Shown here: positions 1 to 9,480 of the stretch, in pieces | Position numbering within the stretch: position 1 is the first letter of the stretch | Layout: each line of letters begins with the position of its first letter | Assembly: GCA_023212725.1 (NCBI GenBank) | Contig: JALBYF010000011.1 | Span: 62,001 to 126,000 of the forward strand | Source: Tranzscheliella williamsii | Taxonomy: Eukaryota; Basidiomycota; Ustilaginomycetes; Ustilaginales; Ustilaginaceae | Direction: 5' to 3' | DNA: 64,000 nt | Made by a program: the position numbers and the translations under genes | Notes under the pieces: model-generated | Database searches by the model: none | What the model was told of the DNA's origin: nothing | Seen by the model: only the letters and a program-made list of their open reading frames with translations

Positions 1-144
1 GGATGTGTGTTGTGAGCCGGCAGAGATGAGCTTGGGGAACGAGGCGAGCAGCCCCTCGATACGCGACCTAGGCATATCGCGAAACTGGCGGCTGATGACG
101 GGCTTGCCGCCCCGAGTGGAGACCGAAGCCGCAATGATGACCAT
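1..144 (-). CDS. RET2: Coatomer subunit delta (delta-COP), N-terminal part only
   Basis: Partial gene running off the left edge. Reading the minus strand from ATG at 144 gives 48 residues, starting MVIIAASVSTRGGKPVISRQ and continuing with RDMPRSRIEGLLASFPKL. This is the N-terminal signature of delta-COP (yeast Ret2, human ARCN1): a hydrophobic start, a GK-P-[IL]SRQF motif and RIEGLLA-FPKL. The protein is the delta subunit of the COPI coat, whose N-terminal longin-like domain packs in the adaptor-like F-subcomplex on Golgi-to-ER vesicles. The start is fixed by homology, since no residues are expected before MV-L-AA. No intron is seen in the visible part. It is divergent from COX6, and the two starts are 822 bp apart. 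Only about a tenth of the protein is present. Confidence 0.85.
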   Translation of the reverse strand, partial: MVIIAASVSTRGGKPVISRQFRDMPRSRIEGLLASFPKLISAGSQHTS

Positions 145-966
145 GGCTGACGACGCTCCAGGTAGAAACCGTCTCCTGGGCGCTTGTTGGCACGAGTCGG
201 CAAGCCGGCAAGCAATGGAGGACGCCCTTCAGAGAGCGGAACCGGCACACGCTGCAGCTGCGCTGACGTTCGAAGCGGAGCCAGAACAGGAACAGCCAGA
301 CGAGAGAGGCGAAGGCAAACGAGAGAGACGGACGGCGACGCAGGATTGTGATAGTGGCAGGTGTTGGCTCAAAGATATGTTGTTTCGGTGTTGCGCAAAC
401 ACGACGAGCTTCTCACTTCTCACTTCTCGAAGCTGGTTCGAGCGCAGCTCCACGTCTTTGCCAGCCAGCAGCGCTTGATTTCTTTTCCAGGCTGGTTTTG
501 TATTGAGCCTTCCATTAGATAGAACTGGAGCGTGGTATTAACCCGATCAGAAAGCCAACTGTGAAGAGGCGACGCACTTGCCGTGCGAGAGAAGCGGAAA
601 GGACCAATCCGGCTGGATTTGAAATCACAGTACGGGGAAGGTAGGAAGAAACGGGCGAGCAGCGCATCAGCATTTGAATTGCAGTTGCGTATGGCTGTAG
701 TCCGATCATGGGTTTGGATAGTGCGAAAAGTGGAATTTTTGTAGATGGAAACGGGAGTACGTTACGGAAGCCAAGCAAGAATGAAAGCCAACGTTGATCA
801 TTCATTGTCGGGGCTTTTGGCTGGAAGACGCTCGACTGGCGGATCGGTAGCGATAGCTGTTCGTGAGCCGTCGCTTGGTAACAGCTGGGATCTTGGATAA
901 TCTTCTCTTTCTATCTACCATCCTGCCTCGCTGCCATCCTCGTCGCCTCGCTTCCTCTACATCATC
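145..966. promoter_or_regulatory. Shared divergent promoter region RET2 / COX6
   Basis: This is the 822 bp between the start codons of delta-COP (minus) and COX6 (plus). Reading frames inside it are short, lack recognisable protein motifs and overlap on both strands. The last 60 bp before COX6 are pyrimidine-rich, a common 5' UTR look in fungi. No tRNA or repeat is evident. Confidence 0.4.
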
Positions 967-1727
967 ATGTCCTTCCTCACCGGAGCCATCCGCACCGCCG
1001 CCGTCAGCACCTCGGCCCGTGCCGCGCTGATGCGCCGAGCCGCCCCTGTTGCTCTCTCTCAGCAGGGTAAGTTTCCTTCCGCTCGACACATCCAACAGCG
1101 CACCCTTCTCGTCGCTGTGCCAGTTGAGCCGCTTCGTGTCTCCACCCTGCTCCGCCTGCATCAGACTCTCTCACTCCAACAAAGAGTCGCAATGGAAGGC
1201 CGGAAAGGTGGAGAAAGAGGAGCGCATCTGTCGCCAAGTCGCTGAGGAATGTCCTTTGGTGGAGGACTCTCGGAGAGCCTCTTGCGAAAGGAGCCTGGGC
1301 AGTGGGCCTCTCTTACGTCTATCCTGCGTTGGTTGTAGGGTGGTTGCTGACGCCGCTTTTCTGCCTTGCTCGATCGGCATTGCTCTGACCTACAGTTCGA
1401 GGCTACGCCGCCCACCACGAAGAGGAGTCGTTCGAGGCGTTCAACTCGCGCTACACGGGCTTCTTTGACTCTGTCGAGGATCTGTTTGAGCTGCAGCGCG
1501 GGCTGAACAACTGCTTCGCCTACGACCTCGTGCCCGCCCCCGAGGTTATCGAGTCCGCCCTCCGTGCCAGCCGCCGTGTGAACGACTACTCGACGGCGGT
1601 ACGCATCTTCGAAGGCATCCAGCAGAAGGTCGAGAACAAGACCCAATACCAGCAGTACCTCGACGCCCTCAAAGGCGTCCGCGAAGAACTCGGCATCGAG
1701 CTCAAGGAGGACATGTACAACGCATAG
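967..1727 (+). CDS. COX6: Cytochrome c oxidase subunit 6 (Va family)
   Basis: Two exons, 967-1066 and 1396-1727, with a 329-nt intron (GTAAGT at 1067, acceptor CTACAG ending 1395). The spliced protein is 143 aa. Residues 1-35 are Arg/Ala/Ser-rich without acids, as in a mitochondrial presequence. The mature part contains HHEEESFEAFNSRY, LQRGLNNCFAYDLVP, PEVIESALRASRRVND and GVREELGIELKED, the diagnostic blocks of the Cox6/COX5A family. It is a nuclear-encoded subunit of respiratory complex IV in the inner mitochondrial membrane. Length matches the family (about 145-155 aa). The splice joins in phase 1 (G + TT) and restores the frame exactly. The intron is long compared with others in this window. 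Confidence 0.93.
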
Positions 1728-1985
1728 CCCGCTCACCGCGCTCTTACGCTTTTCGCCCCTCCTCGCCCATGTCAACCCGACGTAATCCATTGCAACTTTC
1801 AGCCGTGCCCGTTCATCATCGCATAACTATCGGAGGCGGGTGTATCAGTGCAGAGCCATCTGAGGCGGGTAAGCGGACAGCTAGGTCCGGCGAGCAGGGT
1901 CATGTTGAGCGCGGAATACGGTACAAGCATGTGCAGCGGTTTTGCTGGACGAGCGGCAGCGGCGCGGAAATAGGAGGGGCGTGGG

Positions 1986-4241
1986 TCAGCGCTTCCAGCT
2001 GGAGTCGCGGTCTTCGTAGTCGTCGTCTGCGGTTGGATCTGGGGGGTTGGAAGCGGGGATGTCGGTGGCGGGGGTGGTGGGGGGGGTAGGGGTGGGGGGA
2101 GCCCAAGCGAGTTTGACGGTGCCGATGTCGGGGATGGAGGTGCCGGCGCGGAGGGCGTGCTCGCCGCTGGCGCGGGTCTTGTAGACGACAGTGAGGGAGT
2201 TGGCGGTGGGGACGAGGGAGTCGATGTCGCCGAACTTGGCAAAGTGGTCGCGGAGCTTGAGGGGGTCGATGCCGTCGGGGAGGGCGGAGACGTGGAGGCG
2301 GGTGGTGCGGTTGTCCAGGCGGAAGGTGCGCAGCGCGGGTGCGCCGCCACGGCCGCGGAACGGCGCATAGCCACCGCGCCCGCGTGCCACATACGCCCCG
2401 CCGCCGCGTCCGCGCCCGCGCGCCCCCGACCCGGCCCCGTCAATCCCCAGCGCCGCAGCCTCCGCCTTCAGCGCCTCCAGCTTCTGCTTCAGCCCCTCTG
2501 TCGTCCCAGGTACCGCACCCTTGGAATGCAGATCCAGCTCCCGATCCAGCTGCTCCCGCTCCCGCTTCTCCCGCTCCTCTTTCCACCCACCCGTCTCTCC
2601 CCCGCCGCCGCCGCCACCCTCCGACTTGCCGCCCTCCGTCGGCGCAGCCTGCAGCGCCTCCACCGCCGCCTTGACCGCCTCGGTAGACTGCTTGATTTCG
2701 TCGCCCAGCTTCTTGAGCTGGCCCATAATCTGCTTTTTGTCCTCGGTCGACAGCGACTTGTCTCCAAACTTGCCAAGCAGCGCCTTTTGCTCGGCAAGTT
2801 GCGTGTCCAACTGAGTCTGCTTGCTCTTCTGGTCAGCGAGGAGCTGCTTGCGTTCCGCCGACATGCCTGCTGGCGGTGAAGCGACAGGCGGGCGCGCGTG
2901 GTAGACGTTCGGTGTCCTGCCAGGCACAAAGTTGGATCTCTTCTGTACGGGAGCAGACACCGCTTGCGGTGGAGCGGCAGAGGCATTGCCTTCGTCAAGC
3001 CTTTGGAAGTAGACCTTGACAAACCGGTTGCCAAAGATCACGTCCGGGCTCTCATGCGCAGTCTTGGCTTCCGCAGGTTGCGAGTAGCTCACCAGCGCCT
3101 TCGATCCCGGCTTGTCGATACTGATGTTGGTAATGGTGCCGAACTTCTTAAAGTATTCGTTCACTTTGATCAGGTCGAGACTGTCCTCCGGGACGTTCTC
3201 GATCACCAGCGTGGTGTTGGATCGTCTCGACGACTGGAACGTACCCGGTGGGCCTCCACCACGTCCGCGCCCTCTGCCGCTCATACCTCCGCGTCCGCCG
3301 GCATGTCCGCCGGCATGCCCAAACATCGATCGGCTATCGGCACCAAAGGCCGCTGCATCCGGGCTCTGTAAAGGTGCCTGAGGCATCTGCCCGCCCAGCC
3401 GGTTGGCGAGGTGGCCTGCATCCCCATTCATGTGCTGCTGCTGAGGACTGCCGTTACCATGCTGTGGCCCTGGCATCGGGCCCATGTTGTTAGGCCAGCC
3501 TTGAGGCGGAATGCCGTACGGTGGGGCAGGAAACATCATTTGTGGAGGTCGCATGGTACCAATGCCTGGCGGCCCTTGCCCAACATGCGGCCCAATCGTG
3601 AATGGACTGCCTTGCTGTTGCGGCGGGCCGCGCATGCCGCCGGGAGCGGCCATGGGGTCTGTCGAATGCTCAAACTTGCAGCTTGCGCCCCTGGGGCAAA
3701 AGCCCTTGTTATGGTAGTCTCTACACATCTGCTTCTTTGGCTCGCGCCATCCGGACCCATTCTGAGTAGGATTGGCGCCGTCGCCACCTAGGTGCCTTTC
3801 TCTCGAGTCGCGTTCTCGGAACCGTCCATCGCGGTCATCGCCTCTAGTGTTCGTATCGCCGTCCAGACGACGGGACTGGCGCGGCGGTGAAGGTGCCGTA
3901 TCATCCACGTCATCATCCGCGCGTCGCTTTCTTGAGCCTTCCGCGGCATCGGCAGTTTCACTCTCAACTGCCTGTGGTGCTGTGCCGTTCTCCTGCTGCG
4001 GAAGATAAGTCTTCGACGTAAGGACCTCGAATGTTTTGGTGACGAATGGGTCTGTTTCGGCTGCCAAGAAGTCCTCGAGCTGTTCCGTCAGTAATTTCTG
4101 CAGTTCAGCTTCGGAGGCCTCGTGCTTTAGAAGCGCGAGAACGTAGTCGGCCAGTACTTCCGGGTCGGCATCGCATATTGGGCCGAGCTCGGCTGTGAGC
4201 CATGCCTTAAGCTCTTCCGTATGAGCCTCGTCGAACAGCAT
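1986..4241 (-). CDS. RBM26/27-like RNA-binding protein (PWI-like, CCCH, two RRMs)
   Basis: 751 aa, no intron. The ATG at 4241 is the first in frame and matches the family start (a short lead, then ELKAWLTAELGPICDADPEVLADYVLALL). Order: PWI-like N-terminal domain (about 5-85); an Arg/Asp-rich stretch; one CCCH zinc finger (about 171-192, spacing C-x8-C-x5-C-x3-H); a Gly/Pro/Gln-rich low-complexity region; RRM1 (about 340-412); a coiled coil (about 460-530); an RGG-rich patch; RRM2 (about 638-714); an acidic tail. This is the RBM26/RBM27 architecture. The fission yeast relative Rmn1 belongs to MTREC, which directs nuclear RNAs to the exosome, so a role in nuclear RNA surveillance is inferred. 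The frame stays open for 31 codons upstream without an ATG. It is divergent from the eL20 gene. Confidence 0.85.
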   Translation of the reverse strand: MLFDEAHTEELKAWLTAELGPICDADPEVLADYVLALLKHEASEAELQKLLTEQLEDFLAAETDPFVTKTFEVLTSKTYLPQQENGTAPQAVESETADAAEGSRKRRADDDVDDTAPSPPRQSRRLDGDTNTRGDDRDGRFRERDSRERHLGGDGANPTQNGSGWREPKKQMCRDYHNKGFCPRGASCKFEHSTDPMAAPGGMRGPPQQQGSPFTIGPHVGQGPPGIGTMRPPQMMFPAPPYGIPPQGWPNNMGPMPGPQHGNGSPQQQHMNGDAGHLANRLGGQMPQAPLQSPDAAAFGADSRSMFGHAGGHAGGRGGMSGRGRGRGGGPPGTFQSSRRSNTTLVIENVPEDSLDLIKVNEYFKKFGTITNISIDKPGSKALVSYSQPAEAKTAHESPDVIFGNRFVKVYFQRLDEGNASAAPPQAVSAPVQKRSNFVPGRTPNVYHARPPVASPPAGMSAERKQLLADQKSKQTQLDTQLAEQKALLGKFGDKSLSTEDKKQIMGQLKKLGDEIKQSTEAVKAAVEALQAAPTEGGKSEGGGGGGGETGGWKEEREKREREQLDRELDLHSKGAVPGTTEGLKQKLEALKAEAAALGIDGAGSGARGRGRGGGAYVARGRGGYAPFRGRGGAPALRTFRLDNRTTRLHVSALPDGIDPLKLRDHFAKFGDIDSLVPTANSLTVVYKTRASGEHALRAGTSIPDIGTVKLAWAPPTPTPPTTPATDIPASNPPDPTADDDYEDRDSSWKR

Positions 4242-4818
4242 GCTCGTGTCCACCCAGCTGACTTCTGTCGTGCGCGATAGGTTAAAGCCTGAAGACACCA
4301 AGTGCAAAACTCGTCTCGCCGCCAGTATAGCCAACCGAAGCTACGGCGCTAAAGGGATGCAATGGCCGTCTTTGGCAGTCAGTGAGTGACTTCCAGTTTC
4401 CAACTTCTGCGTCCTGGCGGTTGTGTGCTCAACGGCGGGGGGTATAAGATGAGATGAGGTGCTGCGATCGTGCTGATAGGCTTACTAGAGAAGGTCGTAA
4501 GTGTGAACGGATGCAATCACCAAAAATAACGAACTGTGCGATCACACAATAATGAACATACGCACAACTCAGTCACTGACACATCCCGCAATTCCATCTT
4601 CCGCACGAAATCTCCTACCTCCACTTTGTGAATGCGGTTTCGGGCTTAACAGTAATCAACAGTGAATAGATTCGACAAACCTCCCTGCTCGTATCAATTG
4701 CAACGCTACATGCAAGGAAAGACAAACCACTCTGCGTCCAGCTATCTATGCACTAGGGTGTTGCAAAGAGTGGACTACGTTAGGGCTCCATTCTGGCGCA
4801 GATCATCGCCGCCGCGGC

Positions 4819-4883
4819 ATGATCACTTACAAAGTTATTCATGATCACTTACAAAGTTATTCATGATCACTTACAAAGTTATT
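4819..4883. repeat. Three tandem copies of a 22-bp unit
   Basis: The unit ATGATCACTTACAAAGTTAT plus TC occurs at 4819-4840 and 4841-4862, followed by a 21-bp third copy to 4883. The first two copies are identical. Each contains the palindrome TGATCA. It lies between the RBM26/27-like and eL20 genes, about 940 bp upstream of the eL20 start codon. Confidence 0.9.
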
Positions 4884-5000
4884 TGTGATACAACGATACG
4901 GAACAATTGTAAAAAGCTGAATCGGGCCAACATTTGTCCCGATCTAATATTACGACGTCCGACCGGCGTGCCCAAAAAGGTCTAACATGTCAATAGCAAT

Positions 5001-5024
5001 CACGTGAATAATGCAGATCACGTG
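5001..5024. promoter_or_regulatory. Pair of CACGTG motifs upstream of eL20
   Basis: Two exact CACGTG palindromes lie at 5001-5006 and 5019-5024, 18 bp apart start to start, both in TCACGTG context. They sit about 260 bp upstream of a probable 5' UTR intron donor of the ribosomal protein gene. CACGTG is the binding site of bHLH factors such as Cbf1, known on ribosomal protein promoters in some fungi. The role here is inferred from position only. Confidence 0.45.
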
Positions 5025-5282
5025 TATAACTGTATTTCGAAGGTCAGGCTCGGTCGAAGCTGGGCTTGTCGGTAGATCGAATGGGACGGAGCAGACGTTC
5101 GCTCAGTCGCCCGGCTGGTCAAGCCTAGCTCAAGCCAAGCAAGCAGCCAAGCCAAGCGGACCTTCAGCTCGCCCTCGCTGCCAGCCTTGGAGAGCGTATC
5201 GGATCTCAAACTCGTTCACACTGCTGAGTCCCACCGCCATCCTTTCCACACCAACCTTCGACCTCCTCCCTCAACAGAATAC

Positions 5283-5760
5283 GTAAGTGTTGCATAGCAT
5301 ACCTGCCACCTCCAGCACGACTAGAGCTCTTCCGCACCAGTGGGATAGACATCTTCGACATCCGACATTTGCCAGCACCACAGACCACAGTGTATGTTCT
5401 GGTAATCTAGGGAATAGAGGGAAGATCCGAGAGGCTGTAGCAAGCAAGGACTCCTATGCGCGGTCAGCGACGCGGCAGCATCGACAGTGGTGGGAACTAT
5501 GCGCCTCCCGGTGGGAAACAATGCTATGACTAGGAGTCACAAATTGGCTGAGTCTATCAGTGCAACCGGGATGCTAGGCCGTAGGATGTGGGGACAGAAC
5601 ATGAACCTATTTCACCAAGAGCTGTTACAGTGTTTCTGGTGGCAGCCGCTTCTGTCAGAACCGTCGACTGACCATTTTGCCCTCGTCCTTCTGCACCTGC
5701 ACCACCATTGCTACCCTTGCAATCACTCTTTCTTGCACCACTTGCAACCTGCATTGACAG
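5283..5760 (+). other. Probable 5' UTR intron of the eL20 gene
   Basis: A strong donor GTAAGT at 5283 and a pyrimidine-rich acceptor (GCATTGACAG ending 5760) bracket 478 nt that stop 6 nt before the eL20 start codon. No long reading frame crosses it in frame with eL20. The donor lies about 260 bp downstream of the CACGTG pair, so the transcript start would fall between them. Inferred from splice signals only. Confidence 0.5.
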
Positions 5761-5766
5761 TTCAAG

Positions 5767-6658
5767 ATGACTAGGCTCACTGAGTACATGGTGATTGGGC
5801 GCCACCTTCCCACCGAGAAGGAGCCCTCTCCCAAGCTCTACCGGATGAAGATCTTTGCCGTCAACAAGTCCGTTGCCGAGTCTCGATTCTGGTACTTCGT
5901 CCGACAGCTCCGAAAGATGAAGAAGGCCACCGGTGAGATTGTTGCCATGCACGCCGTAAGTATTCATGTTCCGAGGCATAGAGCATCTTGGCAGAGCGAG
6001 CGCAAAACAATGGCAAGCGCTATGATCACCGTTAGCAAACGGCTGCTCAACGCATCGTGCTAGGACAATGGGAGGGTGCTTGAATGGGCAGCGGAAGGGA
6101 TTATCCTGCTTCTTGCTGCTTACCATTAAGGACATGGCAAAGCGAGCGTCTGGAACAGGCTGAGGCAGTCTTTGCGCATCCATGCGGGCACATCACCAGA
6201 TTGGGACAAAGCGCATTGGAAAGCGGAAGCCACGTTTGCGCTCGCCGCGAAACATGCCCGTCGATGGGGTAGATAGCTATGAATCCATTGCTGACCTTGA
6301 TGCCACCACACTGTTTACCATATCACAGGTCCACGAGAAGAAGCCCACCAAGGTCAAGAACTTTGGCGTCTGGCTCCGATACAACTCTCGATCCGGCACT
6401 CACAACATGTACAAGGAGTTCCGAGCTCTTTCCCGAGCCGAGGCTGCCGAGTCGCTCTACCAGGACATGGCTGCCCGACACCGAGCTCGATTCGCCTCGA
6501 TCCACATTCTCAAGATTGCCGAGATTGAGAAGTCGGAGGATGTCAAGCGACCTTACCTCAAGCAGCTCATGACCCCCAACCTCAAGTTCCCCCTCCCTCA
6601 CCGACGACCCCGACACGTTGGTGTCTTTGCCGGCCAGCGACCCAACACCTTCTACTAA
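5767..6658 (+). CDS. RPL20: 60S ribosomal protein eL20 (L18a/L20)
   Basis: Two coding exons, 5767-5955 and 6329-6658, with a 373-nt intron (GTAAGT at 5956, acceptor TATCACAG ending 6328). The protein is 172 aa, the yeast Rpl20 length. Diagnostic blocks are [89 protein letters not shown] and the C-terminal RP-TFY. It is a component of the large cytosolic ribosomal subunit. The start is certain because it aligns with the family N-terminus. The coding exons use almost only C-ending codons and CGA/CGC for Arg, a high-expression bias stronger than in the neighbours. A second intron is likely in the 5' UTR. Confidence 0.97.
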
Positions 6659-9480
6659 ATGGTTCGCCCACCAGCACGCATGCAGCTGGTTGGCTCTTCC
6701 CCTGAGCTTCATTGCCGGAATGCTTGAACAAGCTTGCTCCGACCTTGTTCATGCGATTCTCCTCAGCTTTCCTTGGCGGCATTCGTCTAGCAACTGATCC
6801 AGCCATGTTTCTGGTTGCAATGGATGTTGGCTCCCTCCTCCCAAAAAGACGTAGTCGACCTCATCTCGTCGAGTCTTCTTTGCATAACATGACTACGACA
6901 GCGTCGGCCGTTCCCCTTTAGCCGCCCTTGTGGTGGTCAGCCTTCGCATCCCGCTTCCCTACCCCCCTTTCTTCTGTACCATCAGACCAATAGCAATCTG
7001 GCTATGCCCGTTGCTCGCATGGGCGCGCACGCCCCTGTCGCACACACATACACCCAATCTAAAAAGATATGACCACAGCAGTCGTCTTGCCCAACTACAG
7101 CCTTGCACGGCTCGCAGGCTGTCCGCGACTGTGTAGCGCTTTACCACCGGGATGGTATACCAGCTCCCGCCCCAGCTGCTAGATCGTTGCCGCCGCCACC
7201 ATCCTCCCAGTACGACAGATCGGACGTTGCCTGTGTGGAGACGAAACTGCAAAGGTACGAGTGTTGTTGTCAGAGTAGAGGGAGATTGACGATGTGGCGA
7301 CCGTCCCAAGAGCGCTGGACAAGGAAGCGTAGAGCGATGTCCATGGCCGGGGTAGGTCTGGCTAACTTGTAGCCATGATTCGCTGTGGTGGGACTATGAC
7401 CACCAGCCCGATCTAAGCATTCGCCAAGATCGCGAACCCGATACGGAGCGTACAGATCTAACACATCCTTTGTCGCAGCGCTCGGCTGCCAGCTTCCGGG
7501 ATGCGCATTGCGGTGTCGAAGCTGAGCCGGCACTGTGGCTTCTCATGTGCTTGGCGCCTCGGTGGTTTACGACAGCACTGCCGGCAACGCAGGATGGTAG
7601 CTGATGGCTGTGGGAGGGAGGCCGTATCTATGCATCGAGGCGCTCTGCAGAAGTGACCGCCGCCATTGTCACTGCACATTGCCGGGCCGAACATCAGAAT
7701 GGCAACAGAAGACATCCGCCTGCCTTGATCGCGATGTGCGGAGCTGTCTGATCAACCGCAATTGCTACCGTCTGATTGCGGCTGGAGATAGATGAGAAGC
7801 TGAGTTGTACTCGGTGTCAGAAACCAGGAAGTGTCAGCTCGGGTGACCTCCGGAGGCCCTGTTCCGAAGGGATGCAGGGGCAGGTAACAAAGGTCCGGCT
7901 CACGTCCGGGCCCTCAGCGCATGTCGCGCGAGAGGTACAGTAGCGTCTAGCATGTGCTGTCCGAGAACCGTTGCAGCACATGCAAGTGTCAACAACTCCG
8001 AAGGAAACAGCAAAGCGAATCAGGTGGACAGCACCGACTACCAACACCTGCCTTCTTTGGGCAAGCCACTCTGCAGCGAGGCTAGCTATACAGCTTCTCG
8101 AACGAGGAAACAAGGCTATGCAGCATCGGCTAGTACATGCCCAATGGAGATCAGAGCTACAACTACGATACCGATTGGGACGTTTGTTACCGTGAAGCAT
8201 GGCGAGCTGATCTAGCTTAGAGCGTGATAATTTACCTGATGACCCTTTCTCGGTTCTCTTCGCAGAGACCACGCACGTACTAGCTCTGACAGCATACAGT
8301 TTTGTATTTCCAAGGTCTACACTTTTATTTGTACTGGAATAGCGCGGCCGGCACAAGCCAAAGCTAGCAGGATATTGCAGGCAGACCCAGACTCGTTGCG
8401 TGTCTTGACGCTATGAGCCGAGCAAGAGGTGCATTCAAGACTAAGAACATTCTTGGCAACTCTTCGAACTTCGGAAGCGTCCGCACCCCGTCCCGACTCG
8501 CCCGTTTAGCAGGCGGGGAGGCAGGGTGTGGCAATCCCGAATCACAATAGAGACGAGCCAACTTTGGAAAAGTACTAACCCCGCGGAGTCGCATGAGATT
8601 TCATCAACGTGACGGCAGAGGCGAAAAGGGACGATGACGCCGCGTCGGCAAAGCGTTGCAGTTAAGCGGAGCCGCCTCCGCGGTATAATCACAACCCCAG
8701 TCCCTGATAATGTGAATCATACACATCCACACTCACACGCTAGGTGACCACAAGGGAACCACTGTATGTGCATATAACATTATCGAGCAATTGGGAATGC
8801 GACTGAGCTGCGTTGCCTGTGCAGACAGCATCATTGTTGGTTTTTTTGGACGTCTCAGCAGCCGGCGCAGTCACTCCGAGATCGCACTAAGCCCCCAATC
8901 CAAAAGGGTCTCGAGAAACCGCACAACCGTTACCCGCCCGCTCACCCCGGTCAAGCTTCATGGCCTGACGCGTTTCCTTGACCTCCTTTTTGCTTTCGCT
9001 AGCACTGCGTACGGCTCCTTGCCGTTCATTTCGCCTCCTCATCCACCCTCTTCATCTTCACCGTCACCGTTACCAACACCGTCACCAACACCGTCACCGT
9101 CATCGTTACCGTTACCGTCATTTTCACTTCACCTTCACATCCGCCCTGACCCTCATCATCAACCCTTCTCTCCGAATACATTATCATCCCCACTGTCACA
9201 TTGTCGGTGTGTTGTTCTCTTCCAAACTCTAGCTTAGGTCTAACTCAGCTGCTGGTGGTTCCTTGACGGCATCTCTCTGTCTCGCGGTGAACAGGGTCCG
9301 CTACAGTACGAGCTCCTCCCTTCAGCCTCTGCGCGGTGTCCTACAATTCTTTTAGGCAGATTTGACTGGACAACTCGGCGTATAGGATGCTTTATGTGCC
9401 GACATTGAGGATCTAAACAACTCGCGCGTGCCTTGTCGACCGCCTGCGCTCTCCTTTCGACTCGATCGTCGCTGCTCACC
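6659..9480. other. Long intergenic region, no supported gene
   Basis: 2.8 kb between eL20 and the serine-rich protein gene. Several frames of 60-180 codons are open (for example minus 7817-8356), but they show no domain, no signal peptide pattern and no consistent codon bias. I see no tRNA with matching A and B boxes. A CCGTYA-type simple repeat is annotated separately. The last 500 bp are pyrimidine-rich and probably hold the promoter and 5' UTR of the 9481 gene. Confidence 0.4.
9055..9120. repeat. Imperfect hexamer repeat (ACCGTC/ACCGTT type)
   Basis: From about 9055 to 9120 the plus strand is built of ACCGTC, ACCGTT, ACCAAC and related hexamers in tandem. It lies about 360 bp upstream of the start codon of the serine-rich protein gene. 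It may be a promoter microsatellite or part of the 5' UTR. Confidence 0.7.

Noticed and set aside
5..478. 157-codon plus-strand frame at the left edge
   Set aside because: The minus strand from 144 encodes the delta-COP N-terminus; the plus frame has no motif.
7817..8356. 179-codon minus-strand frame in the 6.7-9.5 kb gap
   Set aside because: Cys/Arg/Ser-rich without domain, signal peptide or codon bias; probably chance.
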